Source: CAXBGS01 sp963975425 (lineage in GTDB: Bacteria > Planctomycetota > Planctomycetia > Pirellulales > Pirellulaceae). From it: DNA of 64,000 bases. The stretch is from assembly GCA_963975425.1 (NCBI GenBank), contig CAXBGS010000013.1, positions 1 through 64,000 on the forward strand, in the 5' to 3' direction. A program made the translations under genes and the position numbers. Below are positions 47,536 through 56,815 of this stretch, piece after piece. The notes below the pieces were generated by a model. That model did no database searches. It was given only the letters and a program-made list of their open reading frames with translations, and had not been told where the DNA came from. The stretch's first letter is position 1; the number at the start of each line of letters is the position of its first letter.

Positions 47536-50148
47536 TCACGTCGGTTCTTCTCGCTTGATTAACTCGTCGATTCGATTGGTCAGCTGTTTCATCGCGGTAT
47601 CAACACGCAGCTTTTCTGGACCTTTGATCATCAGCGATTCACCGCTTTCAGTTGACTCACCTGAATCGTGCTCGCTTGAATGATGCTCGCCCTTGCGTCC
47701 GTACCGCGCGCGATTGTAGACGGTCGTCAGTACATCCAGCGGTTGCCTTAGCGAGGCACCGCCGGAGGCTTGATGCACGTCGCCAACCGCCACTGCGAAC
47801 TCGTTGGGTGTTTGCGTGGTCTCGCGTTCAATCCCTAGTCGCTTGAGCTGTTCCAACGTCTGCTGATAAAAAACGAACTTTGGAATTTGGTGCGTCTGAT
47901 CGCCTTGGACCAGTCGTCGCTTTGAAAACCACCGGCCAAGCGGAATCCGCGAGAACAGAAAAACAAGAATGCCGATTGTGATGGTCAATATCGCCGCGGA
48001 CCAAGAGAATCCGGGACGGATGGCAAGCGAGCCACGCCCGAGCTGACCGGCGCGGATCGCTGCGATCCGCATTTCGACCCAGCGAAAAAAGCTACTGTAG
48101 GACGCCAGCATCGTGGAATCACGGGAATCCCCTGGCATGCCGTTCTGCTGCCGCCCACCATCCATATCGACGACGTAATCGTCCCAAATATTCTGTGCCA
48201 GATCGAAAACTTGAGATACGCCGCCCTCGTCCGCGGTCAGCGAGTAGCTTGGCGTGGGATCGAAACGTACCCAATACGTATCGGTGCGAGATTGACCATA
48301 GACATTGCTGGTTGGACCCAGATCATCCGCCCTAATCATCGCTTCGACCCACGCGTGGGCGTGCAATTGGCGAGCGATATAGTATTGCCCCAGTTCGTTG
48401 TATTCGTCGGTACGGTACCCAACGACGATCCTTGCCGGTATGCCTTGGCTGCGCAGCATCATCACCATCGCCGACGCAAAGAATTGGCAGTGTCCTTTTT
48501 TGTCCACCGAGAGAAACTGTTCGATCGGATCCATCCAAGGAACTCGTTCATGATTCAGATTCAGCGTGTAGGAATACTCGTTGGAAAGCGAAAGAAACGA
48601 TTCGATACGCCTTGCAATTCTCATCGGATCACGATTCCCTTCAGGAATGCGTTTGACGATTGATTCCGCGAGGGACACCGCTGTGGGGATCCTTGCCGCA
48701 TTGAATTCCAACAACTGATCGGCACCGGAATAGAGCTGGCGTCGTTTTTCAACGTCCGAAAGCTCCTCAAGCACCGGTGTTTGACGCTGTGTCTTTTCCG
48801 GTTGCAGCATCGGATTGTCGCTTGCGGTCGGTCGCGAGAGAATTTTTGTTTGCGCCCCGTCGCGAAATCCATGCGTCAGAAACCGATAGCGCATGCGAGG
48901 ATAAATCCGCTTGACCTTCTCTTTGCGACTAAGAGTCCATGATTGGATCTCGTGAACCACGTCGCCACTGGTCCCATGACGATAGTACGGCGCGATGGCA
49001 AACAAGGACGGGCTGCCCATCAATTCACAAGTGATTTCGACGTTCACTGTGTCGAAAAAGTTACGATCGCTCTTTTGTTTCGGAATGAATTCGGGTGGCA
49101 ACTTTTGATTGGAACTGATCGACCCATCGGTGCCGCCTATCCAAATCGCATTGATGCGCCCGTTGCGAGGTCCATTGCGACGGTCGCCCGAGGCTGAATC
49201 GCTGTCGTCGTCGTAAATCTCCATCACACGACCGCGTAAATAGATTCCGTTCCGAGATGTGTAGGGTTGATCGCGAGGTGACCGTAACGCGACGCGAAGC
49301 GCGATTTGAGAATTCTGTTGCATCTCGCCGATCTGATCCAGATTCAGATGATCAGAGAATCCCACCAATGCATTCCCGCCCGATGTGGGTCGCGACGCGT
49401 CCGTGGTCCTTGGCAGGGCATAGAAAAACATCGCACCAATCAACACAACTGCTGGCACAACCGAGACCATCACCGTACGAGGCAAACGACTGGCTGACTT
49501 TGCAGCAATTTCATAGGACTCGGCCCCGGACACAACCACATGCGATGCGAGGGCCGACGGCGGGCGCCGAAACAACGGACCGATCCCGCTAACATGCGCC
49601 GTTTCATCAACCGTAAAGGACGACAAGAGCGCTAAGCCGGTCGCCATCAGCAGGCTTATGGGGACCAGCAACAAACCATAGCTAAGGGCATGATTGAACA
49701 CCGCGGCAACCACGAGCTGCAGCAAGCAAAACACCGTCAACTGTTCAAAAATGCGCGGCGTTTTCTTTTGCAACATCAGGATGGATTGCACCAGCACCAA
49801 AAGTTTCGCGACAGAAACCATTTGCGTATTGCCCGGCGCTTCTAAATCCCAAAAATTGCCAACGCAATAGATCGCGACGCACCCCATTGCAAAGTACGCC
49901 AACAACGGTGGCAATGCGAACAACTGCAACCAATCAACAAAGACATACCCAAACAAAGCAAAAAAGATTGCAATGTAGGGCAAGCTTTGCGTGTCCTCGC
50001 TGCCCGATAGCACAACTCCGCCGAGGAAACACAGTGTCGCAAAACAAAGTTGCAGACGCTTGAGCGTCACATCGCTGGGACTTTCTATCAATGCATCGGA
50101 ACCATCATTGTTTTCTAATTCGCGAGTGCGTTCTGCATGTATGCTCAT
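47536..50148 (-). CDS. Membrane transglutaminase-like protein (DUF3488/TgpA type)
   Basis: An 870-residue inner-membrane protein. The N-terminal part (about 30-235) has several hydrophobic helices of the DUF3488 type, followed by a periplasmic region, the transglutaminase core (about 500-630) and a C-terminal helix near 750 with a cytoplasmic DUF4129-like end. The catalytic triad is visible: Cys in DKKGHCQFFASAM, His in QLHAHAWVEAM, Asp in YWVRFDPTPS. ATG 50148 is used; it lies five bases after the stop of the DUF58 gene, so the two are one transcript. This is the third gene of the MoxR-DUF58-transglutaminase cluster, implicated elsewhere in envelope processes. Confidence 0.92.
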   Translation of the reverse strand: MSIHAERTRELENNDGSDALIESPSDVTLKRLQLCFATLCFLGGVVLSGSEDTQSLPYIAIFFALFGYVFVDWLQLFALPPLLAYFAMGCVAIYCVGNFWDLEAPGNTQMVSVAKLLVLVQSILMLQKKTPRIFEQLTVFCLLQLVVAAVFNHALSYGLLLVPISLLMATGLALLSSFTVDETAHVSGIGPLFRRPPSALASHVVVSGAESYEIAAKSASRLPRTVMVSVVPAVVLIGAMFFYALPRTTDASRPTSGGNALVGFSDHLNLDQIGEMQQNSQIALRVALRSPRDQPYTSRNGIYLRGRVMEIYDDDSDSASGDRRNGPRNGRINAIWIGGTDGSISSNQKLPPEFIPKQKSDRNFFDTVNVEITCELMGSPSLFAIAPYYRHGTSGDVVHEIQSWTLSRKEKVKRIYPRMRYRFLTHGFRDGAQTKILSRPTASDNPMLQPEKTQRQTPVLEELSDVEKRRQLYSGADQLLEFNAARIPTAVSLAESIVKRIPEGNRDPMRIARRIESFLSLSNEYSYTLNLNHERVPWMDPIEQFLSVDKKGHCQFFASAMVMMLRSQGIPARIVVGYRTDEYNELGQYYIARQLHAHAWVEAMIRADDLGPTSNVYGQSRTDTYWVRFDPTPSYSLTADEGGVSQVFDLAQNIWDDYVVDMDGGRQQNGMPGDSRDSTMLASYSSFFRWVEMRIAAIRAGQLGRGSLAIRPGFSWSAAILTITIGILVFLFSRIPLGRWFSKRRLVQGDQTHQIPKFVFYQQTLEQLKRLGIERETTQTPNEFAVAVGDVHQASGGASLRQPLDVLTTVYNRARYGRKGEHHSSEHDSGESTESGESLMIKGPEKLRVDTAMKQLTNRIDELIKREEPT

Positions 50149-50153
50149 TGTGT

Positions 50154-51422
50154 TCACGCCCGTTGCACTTCGACAGAAACACCATTTGTCGGACGACCGA
50201 TCCAACGCATCGTTTCACTTTGCGTAACATCCAACCAACGAAACGTGCCGTGAGAGACCCAGGGGGCAAGCTCTTTCTTTAACAACTCGTCATCACCGAT
50301 CGCATGTTCCAATGAACGCGGACTGATCACCAACAAGTCTCTGGCGGGGCCGATGTATTGCTGCAGTTCGCTAACGGTTGCTCGTAAGTTCACCGTAGAG
50401 GTGGTGTTCGTTTCGGACAAATGACGCAGCATTGTTTTTGGCGTCTTGCCCGACGCCGAGGCTTCCGAAATCCAAGTCCGCGAAGCGGCAATTGCCAACG
50501 CAATTCGATTGACCGGCTGTGTGGTCAAGCGAATGACGAGGGTCGCGGCCAAGCTGATTGCGAATTCGACACTTGAATCGACATCGACGAAACCATCTTC
50601 GCGAGGCGCCGAATCGAAACCGTCGAGCAGAACACAAAGGTCAAAGCGGCGGTGCTGTTCGAATTGCCGGACGGCTAGTTCATTCAAACGTGCCGATGTG
50701 CGCCAGTGAATCCAGCGAGGATTGTCACCGGACCGCCATTCGCGCAGTCCGAAAAACTCGCCTTCGGACATACCACTGTTGTTGGCCCCCGGCAGAACAC
50801 CATCGCTGCGACTGAGCAAACTATTTTGCCAACCGCCACGCAGCTCAACCAGACGTGGAAACACGTGAAGCGTTTCGGTCTTGTAAGAGATACGACGGCT
50901 GGTCAACAGCGAAAATGGAAAGGTCGAAGCGACCGACAACGGGCCGAACCGGTACCGTCCCCGCTGCGAAAAAACGCAATCGACGTGAGAAAACATCGTT
51001 GCTTTCGGCGCGATATAACCGAACGAACACTTTCCGACAACTTCGTCACGCTTGATCCGCTTGGCCCCACCGCGACCGAACCGGTCTTCGACCCAAATCA
51101 TCCAAGCGGCCATCAGCCGGCTGGAATTTCGCACTCGATACCTGATCCGAAACGGAACGCCCGCAATCGCCTCGATGGGCAAGCGACGATGCACTCTCAG
51201 CCCGCCAATCATTGACCGCGAGTACCGCCACTGCATCAAGACGGCTCCGACCAACACGCCGGCCAAGATCAACAGCAGGTTGAATCCACGCAGTGCGCCG
51301 CCAACCATCGCAAACACGGCAACAAATACAAAGTGGAAACCGACTCTCGTCAGCATGAATTGCCGACGCGTTTTCGCGGCCAACGATTTTTTGGTGAATC
51401 GCGATCGCAATGAGTCGAACAT
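50154..51422 (-). CDS. DUF58 domain protein
   Basis: A 422-residue membrane-associated protein. Two N-terminal hydrophobic helices (about 24-62) precede the DUF58 region, whose signature is NPRWIHWRTSARLNELAVRQFE (about 238-260), inside a VWA-like fold (DLCVLLDGFDS). Such proteins are partners of MoxR AAA+ ATPases. Middle gene of an operon: MoxR lies 88 bases upstream and the transglutaminase five bases downstream. Function is thought to be folding or metal loading of a partner; not shown here. Confidence 0.92.
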   Translation of the reverse strand: MFDSLRSRFTKKSLAAKTRRQFMLTRVGFHFVFVAVFAMVGGALRGFNLLLILAGVLVGAVLMQWRYSRSMIGGLRVHRRLPIEAIAGVPFRIRYRVRNSSRLMAAWMIWVEDRFGRGGAKRIKRDEVVGKCSFGYIAPKATMFSHVDCVFSQRGRYRFGPLSVASTFPFSLLTSRRISYKTETLHVFPRLVELRGGWQNSLLSRSDGVLPGANNSGMSEGEFFGLREWRSGDNPRWIHWRTSARLNELAVRQFEQHRRFDLCVLLDGFDSAPREDGFVDVDSSVEFAISLAATLVIRLTTQPVNRIALAIAASRTWISEASASGKTPKTMLRHLSETNTTSTVNLRATVSELQQYIGPARDLLVISPRSLEHAIGDDELLKKELAPWVSHGTFRWLDVTQSETMRWIGRPTNGVSVEVQRA

Positions 51423-51510
51423 TCCAACTGCCTCGAATGACTTGCCATCTCCGTCGGTTTAACGGCGGAGGTTCCCGCGAAATGGATCCTTGGGATCCAG
51501 AAACCTTAGA

Positions 51511-52554
51511 TCAAATTGGCACCGGAACTTCTTGCAACAAGTCCGTCACCTGTTGCTCGACGGCCATGCGCGTTGCGCCTTGGAAAAAACCTTCGGGCAG
51601 CACGCGGTGCGACAGCGCGGGAACCACCAACAATTTGATATCGTCAGGGGTCACATAGTCGCGTCCGTTGGTGATCGCACAAGCTTGGCAACCGCGATAA
51701 AAGCTGAGTGCAGCACGTGTACTGACACCGACACGAAATCCATCGAACTCACGTGTCTTATGAACGATATTGAGCAAGTACTCGACCAGCGACTCGTCAA
51801 ACTTTACAAGTCGTACCGTTTCTTGCGCGTTGTGAACCGTTTCGACCGAAACGACAGAGACCAATTGATCGACCGGTTCGCCGGTGCGGTGTGTCGACAT
51901 CACCTGACGCTCGATTTCGATGTTCGGGTATCCAATCGAGGTGCGCAACAGAAAGCGGTCCAGCTGACTTTCGGGCAAAGCGTATGTGCCCTCGAATTCA
52001 AATGGGTTTTGCGTCGCAACGACGATAAACGGATCAGGCAAGGTGTGTGCCTGTCCGTCAATCGAAACCTGCCTTTCGCTCATCGCTTCCAGCAAGGCCG
52101 ACTGAGTCCGTGGCGGGGCACGATTGATCTCGTCGGCCAGGATGATGTTGGCAAAGATTGGTCCACGACTGAATTCGAATTCTCGAGTGTCGCTTCGATA
52201 AATCATGCTGCCGGTGATATCACTGGGCAACAAATCGGGTGTGAACTGAAGCCGCGAAAACCGCCCCTTGATGCTTTGCGCCATCGCTTTGGCCGCCAGC
52301 GTCTTGCCCACGCCGGGGACGTCTTCTAGCAACAGGTGCTCGCCGGCAAGCAAACATAACACAATCAGCCGCACGACCTCGGGCTTACCCAATACCACCT
52401 TTTCGATATTCTCACGTAACAACCGTGACGTTTCGTAAGCCTCGTGAAATCTAGCCTCTGTTGCTTTGCCGTCCACAGGCGGTAGATTCGCGGGGCTGCC
52501 CGATGAAGCGTCCGCAGACGAATCCGCGCTATGATTGGTCGAACCGAGTGTCAT
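51511..52554 (-). CDS. MoxR family AAA+ ATPase
   Basis: A 347-residue cytoplasmic ATPase of the MoxR group. Walker A DVPGVGKTLAAKA, Walker B IILADEINRAPPRTQ, sensor 1 VVATQNPFEFEGTYALPESQ and the Arg-rich C-terminal lid are present. ATG 52554 is chosen because the AAA domain follows at a usual distance; the frame is open to 52701 with a Pro/Arg-rich stretch. Heads the MoxR-DUF58-transglutaminase cluster, where it is presumed to act as a chaperone for the VWA/DUF58 partner. Confidence 0.94.
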   Translation of the reverse strand: MTLGSTNHSADSSADASSGSPANLPPVDGKATEARFHEAYETSRLLRENIEKVVLGKPEVVRLIVLCLLAGEHLLLEDVPGVGKTLAAKAMAQSIKGRFSRLQFTPDLLPSDITGSMIYRSDTREFEFSRGPIFANIILADEINRAPPRTQSALLEAMSERQVSIDGQAHTLPDPFIVVATQNPFEFEGTYALPESQLDRFLLRTSIGYPNIEIERQVMSTHRTGEPVDQLVSVVSVETVHNAQETVRLVKFDESLVEYLLNIVHKTREFDGFRVGVSTRAALSFYRGCQACAITNGRDYVTPDDIKLLVVPALSHRVLPEGFFQGATRMAVEQQVTDLLQEVPVPI

Positions 52555-52971
52555 ATTCGATGGATGAGTGGGATAGTAAGTTCGAAGTGAGAAATCAAGT
52601 CGGACGTCAACGATCATTTCCGAACGAGTTCTATTGTATCCGTGAACGACGCCAAGCGGGAACCGCAGCAGAAGAACGCCAGCATCATTTGCCACATTCA
52701 TTTGGGCGGCGAAGGCAGTTTTTCACCAAGCATCGCGAGCCATTTACGAAACATTTCAAGAGTTTAAGTTGGTTTGCGGGCATTGGGGCAACCCGTCATC
52801 GAGGTCTTCAAACTCAGTGCCGCGATTCGCCGCTCAGATTGCCCGCATCGTCCTCGTCATCCCCACAACGCACCGCACAATTCCCAAAACGCACCGCACA
52901 CTATTCCCACAACGCACCGCACACTATTCCCGCAACGCACCGCAATCCCCACAACGCACCGCACATTGAAC
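52555..52971. other. Divergent intergenic region, 417 bases
   Basis: Lies between the MoxR operon and the PQQ-like gene. Its right end is filled by the 19-23 bp repeat array; the rest has no recognised gene. Promoters of both transcripts should be here. Confidence 0.55.
52867..52963. repeat. Repeat array with core AACGCACCGCA just upstream of the PQQ-like gene
   Basis: The 11-base core is at 52867, 52888, 52911, 52934 and 52953, spacing 21, 23, 23 and 19 bases, separated by TTCCC-rich segments. The last copy ends nine bases before the ATG at 52972. Confidence 0.92.
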
Positions 52972-54738
52972 ATGAATTTGAATTTAAAGCCCGGGATGCG
53001 CACGGGTGTCTCGGTCCTGATCGCGTTGACCCTGGGCGCATCCATCATTTTCTTTGCCCAATCCCGCGCCCCGGAATCAGATTTCCAAATCGCGAATATG
53101 ATTTCAATCTTAGTCGGACTCGTGACGGCACTATTTGTGATCATCCAGCTGCATCGACTTTGCCGGGCTCATCTTCACTGGCTGATCGTGCCGTTGGCCG
53201 TTGTTTCGCTGGTTGGCTTTGCGGTCGTTCGATACCAGTGGGTGGGATTCAGCGGCGAAATGATGCCACAGTTTCGTGATCGCTTTGCCGTCGCGCCAGA
53301 ATTGCAGACGGAATCCGTCGCATCGAAATCACAACCGGCTTCCGCAACCAAGACGGCGATTGATTCGGCCGGGTCGATCGAATCCGCAGGACTGCGTGAT
53401 GACGAAACGAATGCAACGGAATCGGAAACCTCGGATTCCAATGCGTCAAATGCGACGCCCGCCGCCGTCGCGATCGTCGCGTCCCCGCAATTCCTTGGCC
53501 CAAACCGAAACGCCGTGATTGAAAACAGGTCGTTTGAAGTTCCGACGGACAATAATCCGCCCCGCGAGGTGTGGCGTATCGGCGTTGGCGAAGGCTGGAG
53601 CTCGTTTGCCGTCGCAAATGATCGCGCCGTAACGATCGAACAACGAAACGATCAAGAGTGGCTGACGTGCTATCGACTGGCCGATGGAAAATTATTGTGG
53701 AGCTGTCAAAACAATGCGAGACACGAAAACGCGCTGGGTGGAATCGGTCCGCGCAGCACACCTTCGATCGTTGACGATCGTGTCTATGCGCAGAGTGCCA
53801 CAGGATTCTTGTGGTGTGTGAACGTGGCCAATGGAGAGATCCTCTGGTCGGTTGACTTGCTCGACTTGGCCGGATGGACACAAGCGGAATCAGAATCGGT
53901 CACGCCTTGGGGCCGGGCGGCGTCACCCTTGTTGATCGACGGACTGTGCATCATTCCCTTTGGCCTGCCAGAGACCGATGCCGACGCGCCCAACCGAAGC
54001 TTGATTGCGTTTGATGCGGCCGATGGAACCGAAAAGTGGCGGGCCGGCGAAGACCAGATCAGCTACGCGTCGCCCGTCTTGATGCATCTGGCCGATCGTC
54101 AACAGATCGTTTCGGTCAATGAGAAAACGGTCACCGGTCACGAAATTCAAACGGGTAAGACGCTTTGGTCGTTCAGTTGGCCGGGGCAGTCCAATGGTGG
54201 CGCAAACTGTGCATCCGCTATCGCTGTGGATGACGATCACTTTTTGGTCGGCAAAGGTTACGGTGGTGGTAGCGCAAAAGTACGGGTTATGTACAACGCT
54301 GACAGCGATCAATTTTCGACGTCAGAAGTCTGGGCGTCGTCGCGAATTCTCAAAACGAAGTTCACGCATGCGTGCATCAAGGATGATATCGCGTATGCGA
54401 TCAGCAACGGGATTCTGCAAGCGGCCGACATCAACGATCCCGAACTGATCTGGAGCCAATCGCGTCGTGACCGCGCGGGATCGGGGCAGATTCTATTGGC
54501 CGAAGACGTGATCGTTGTTCAGAATGAATCAGGCGAGGTGAATTTTGTTCGCGCCGACCCTGACACGTATCGAATTCAGTACTCGCTTGACGCCCTGGAT
54601 TCGAAAACTTGGAACATCCCAACCATTGCGGGCCGACATCTGCTGGTTCGGAATGATCACGAAGCCATCTGCTTTCTGCTGCCCGAGCGGCCATCCAGCG
54701 CGATCGCACAGCGCGAGCTTCAACCAGGCCTGCAATGA
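52972..54738 (+). CDS. Membrane-anchored PQQ-like beta-propeller protein
   Basis: A 588-residue protein with three hydrophobic segments near the N terminus (about 11-28, 43-58 and 68-84), a polar Ser/Ala/Thr linker (about 105-165) and a BamB-like propeller (about 180-575). Blades include WLTCYRLADGKLLWSCQNN, VNVANGEILWSVDL, ALDSKTW and TLWSFSWPGQSNGGANC. ATG 52972 is chosen since it starts the first hydrophobic segment; the open frame upstream runs through the repeat array. PQQ binding cannot be confirmed, so a scaffold or binding role is also possible. The stop is in an 18-bp imperfect duplication. Confidence 0.87.
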   Translation: MNLNLKPGMRTGVSVLIALTLGASIIFFAQSRAPESDFQIANMISILVGLVTALFVIIQLHRLCRAHLHWLIVPLAVVSLVGFAVVRYQWVGFSGEMMPQFRDRFAVAPELQTESVASKSQPASATKTAIDSAGSIESAGLRDDETNATESETSDSNASNATPAAVAIVASPQFLGPNRNAVIENRSFEVPTDNNPPREVWRIGVGEGWSSFAVANDRAVTIEQRNDQEWLTCYRLADGKLLWSCQNNARHENALGGIGPRSTPSIVDDRVYAQSATGFLWCVNVANGEILWSVDLLDLAGWTQAESESVTPWGRAASPLLIDGLCIIPFGLPETDADAPNRSLIAFDAADGTEKWRAGEDQISYASPVLMHLADRQQIVSVNEKTVTGHEIQTGKTLWSFSWPGQSNGGANCASAIAVDDDHFLVGKGYGGGSAKVRVMYNADSDQFSTSEVWASSRILKTKFTHACIKDDIAYAISNGILQAADINDPELIWSQSRRDRAGSGQILLAEDVIVVQNESGEVNFVRADPDTYRIQYSLDALDSKTWNIPTIAGRHLLVRNDHEAICFLLPERPSSAIAQRELQPGLQ

Positions 54739-54758
54739 CAACAAGGCCCGCAATGATG
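54723..54758. repeat. 18-bp imperfect tandem duplication covering the PQQ-like stop
   Basis: Copies at 54723-54740 and 54741-54758 share AGGCC(T/C)GCAATGA or its near match. Because the period is 18, the stop TGA (54736-54738) is repeated in frame at 54754-54756. Confidence 0.75.
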
Positions 54759-54886
54759 CGGTGCCGGGCCGGTGACTGACATTGTTGCAAACGACTTATC
54801 GTTGAGTTGACGTCATGACGTGAACAACCGGCATTGGGTACAATTCAATTCTCCGGTGCCCCGCTCCTCTTCTGCCGAGTCGTCAC

Positions 54887-56737
54887 ATGTTCCATTGCGA
54901 TCAAACTTATCGCGTCCGTTTCTTGATGTTAGTTTCGATCACGATTTTCCTATGGCCGGCGCGACCGTCACAGGCACAGCGTGGTGAGTTTATCGAAGGG
55001 TTGTTTCGCACCATCGCGGAAGCCCAACTGGAACGTGAACGCGACAAACGCGCGGCGGAACAGCGCGAACGGAAAGCAGACAACCAAGCCGCCGGCTCGC
55101 GAACGAAAGATCCCTACGAAGTCCGTTTGCCATCGGGCTTTGACCGCGGCGGACGTCCACCAGCAACCCCTCCGGTCCCAACCCCGCCTCAATCACAACG
55201 GCCTTTCGACTCGGCCACTCCGCTGAACCCAAACCTGCGGCCTCCTGGCCCACGTGACCCGACGGGCGCACGTGCCCCGGCGGGCCCGCGAGGTTCGATC
55301 AATGTCCGCAGTCGCGAAGCGGCGGAATTCGCCGGCAACCTGGTCCAGTTCAATTCCAATATGGAATCTTTGGTACGAGACCTGCGTTTGCGTTCGTCGC
55401 AACAGATCGGGCTTCGCCAATTCTTGCCCGAAGCCTACGCGGTTGCTGCCGAGGGACAGGCATTGGTGAGGCAGTGCGACGGCCTTTCGTCACTGCGTCC
55501 GATCATCGATCCGTATCGCCAACTGGACGCTCGCTGGCGTCAACTTTCGTTCGAGCTTCGTTCGTCTGGCCAGCTTGGCAATACATCCGGCGCGCTGATT
55601 CGCCAATGCGATCAAATGTGTTCGGCGATGGCTCGCCAGCTTGAAATTCAACCCCAGCTAGACCGGCACGCGTTGCACGATCTGATGATTCAAGCGGCGA
55701 CGTATATGCAAGTCCTGCTCGACGATATCGAGCTGTCCTCGATTGCGTCAAAACAGTCTCGACAGCTTGCCCACGACTGTCGATTGCTGCGTCAACGACT
55801 GCTGGGCGAAGCGGACCATGTCGACGAGGCGAGCTATGAAGATATCGTTTCGCGTTTTTCTGATTTTGCCCGACGCTGGTCCGAGTTCAGTCAGCGTGTC
55901 TATGCGGTGGATCAGCCGTATCTGAACCGGCGGCTCGATCGCATTGGCCAATGCGGCGACCAAACCTATGCCCTGCTGTGGATGCCGCCGCCGACATCCA
56001 GCAACCATGTCCCCATGATCGCCCATCGGCTTGAACGCAACTTTGATTCGGTGCAGGACCAGTTGACGCTGCGCGCGATGTCTTCGCTACGCCGGGATGA
56101 ACAATTGCGAGTCCTCGAATCAAGCCGCAACCTGTACGAAAAAGCACGCCAGTTGGAAACGGCCAGCGAAAAAGGCGCGTCGATTCGAGAGCAACAATCG
56201 CTGTTGACCGAAATTCTGCGTGGCTGGGGGCCACTGCGTGAGACCCTGCAGCGCATCGAATCTCTCAACTACAGCACGCTGGCCGAGATCGACCGCTCGT
56301 GTGAACAATTGCGGGCATCGTTGGGTGTCAACGACAGCATCGCCGGGCCAGTTGATGTCCACTCACTGCTGCAAGCGGCCGCATCGCTGGAAGGTGCGTC
56401 TGAGTATCTCGATGCGGATCTGCAGCGGTATGCCCGCTATTTGCAACCCGATTCGTACCGCAAGTCGCTGCTCAACGGATCACAAGAGTTCCATCACCAT
56501 GCCAAAGAATTACACGCTCTGCTCAGCCAGGGGGGCGCTGGTTTAGGCCCCAACTCGATCGGCAAACTGCAACGGGAAGCCGAACGAATGCTTGACGGCT
56601 GGGAAATCCTCAGTCGCGAGTTAGCTCATCTGGATCACCACGGTTTATCCAGTAGCCGCGCCCAACGGATCACGCGGTCCCAGCAAGAATTGGTACCTTT
56701 CGTGGCTCAAGTCGCGGCCGCCCTGCTGGAACGTTGA
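54887..56737 (+). CDS. Secreted helical hypothetical protein (616 aa)
   Basis: An exported protein with a signal peptide (FLMLVSITIFLWPARPSQA). A charged coil (ERERDKRAAEQRERKAD, about 47-65) and a Pro/Arg-rich linker (about 85-135) lead into a long helical region (about 140-610) with repeated patterns of Leu, Gln and Arg, including HRLERNFDSVQDQL, RVLESSRNLYEKARQLE and KLQREAERMLDGWEIL. This suggests several helical bundles. No enzyme motif was recognised, and its neighbours (PQQ-like protein and IspG) give no clue. Length and composition strongly support a real gene. Confidence 0.78.
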   Translation: MFHCDQTYRVRFLMLVSITIFLWPARPSQAQRGEFIEGLFRTIAEAQLERERDKRAAEQRERKADNQAAGSRTKDPYEVRLPSGFDRGGRPPATPPVPTPPQSQRPFDSATPLNPNLRPPGPRDPTGARAPAGPRGSINVRSREAAEFAGNLVQFNSNMESLVRDLRLRSSQQIGLRQFLPEAYAVAAEGQALVRQCDGLSSLRPIIDPYRQLDARWRQLSFELRSSGQLGNTSGALIRQCDQMCSAMARQLEIQPQLDRHALHDLMIQAATYMQVLLDDIELSSIASKQSRQLAHDCRLLRQRLLGEADHVDEASYEDIVSRFSDFARRWSEFSQRVYAVDQPYLNRRLDRIGQCGDQTYALLWMPPPTSSNHVPMIAHRLERNFDSVQDQLTLRAMSSLRRDEQLRVLESSRNLYEKARQLETASEKGASIREQQSLLTEILRGWGPLRETLQRIESLNYSTLAEIDRSCEQLRASLGVNDSIAGPVDVHSLLQAAASLEGASEYLDADLQRYARYLQPDSYRKSLLNGSQEFHHHAKELHALLSQGGAGLGPNSIGKLQREAERMLDGWEILSRELAHLDHHGLSSSRAQRITRSQQELVPFVAQVAAALLER

Positions 56738-56815
56738 TCCAATTGCGAACCTCGTACCAATTGCTATGGTGTGGCCTATGATTCGAACTCGCCCTCGCCT
56801 CCGAATTCCATTCGC

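Noticed and set aside
51490..52329. Rightward open frame of 279 codons
   Set aside because: Antisense to the MoxR gene, which has clear AAA+ motifs.
52867..52963. CRISPR array
   Set aside because: Core of 11 bases with 8-12 base, similar separators; too short and not variable; no cas genes.
52774..52971. N-terminal extension of the PQQ-like protein through the repeats
   Set aside because: Would translate the repeat array into His/Thr/Pro-rich sequence before the first hydrophobic segment; the ATG at 52972 is better.
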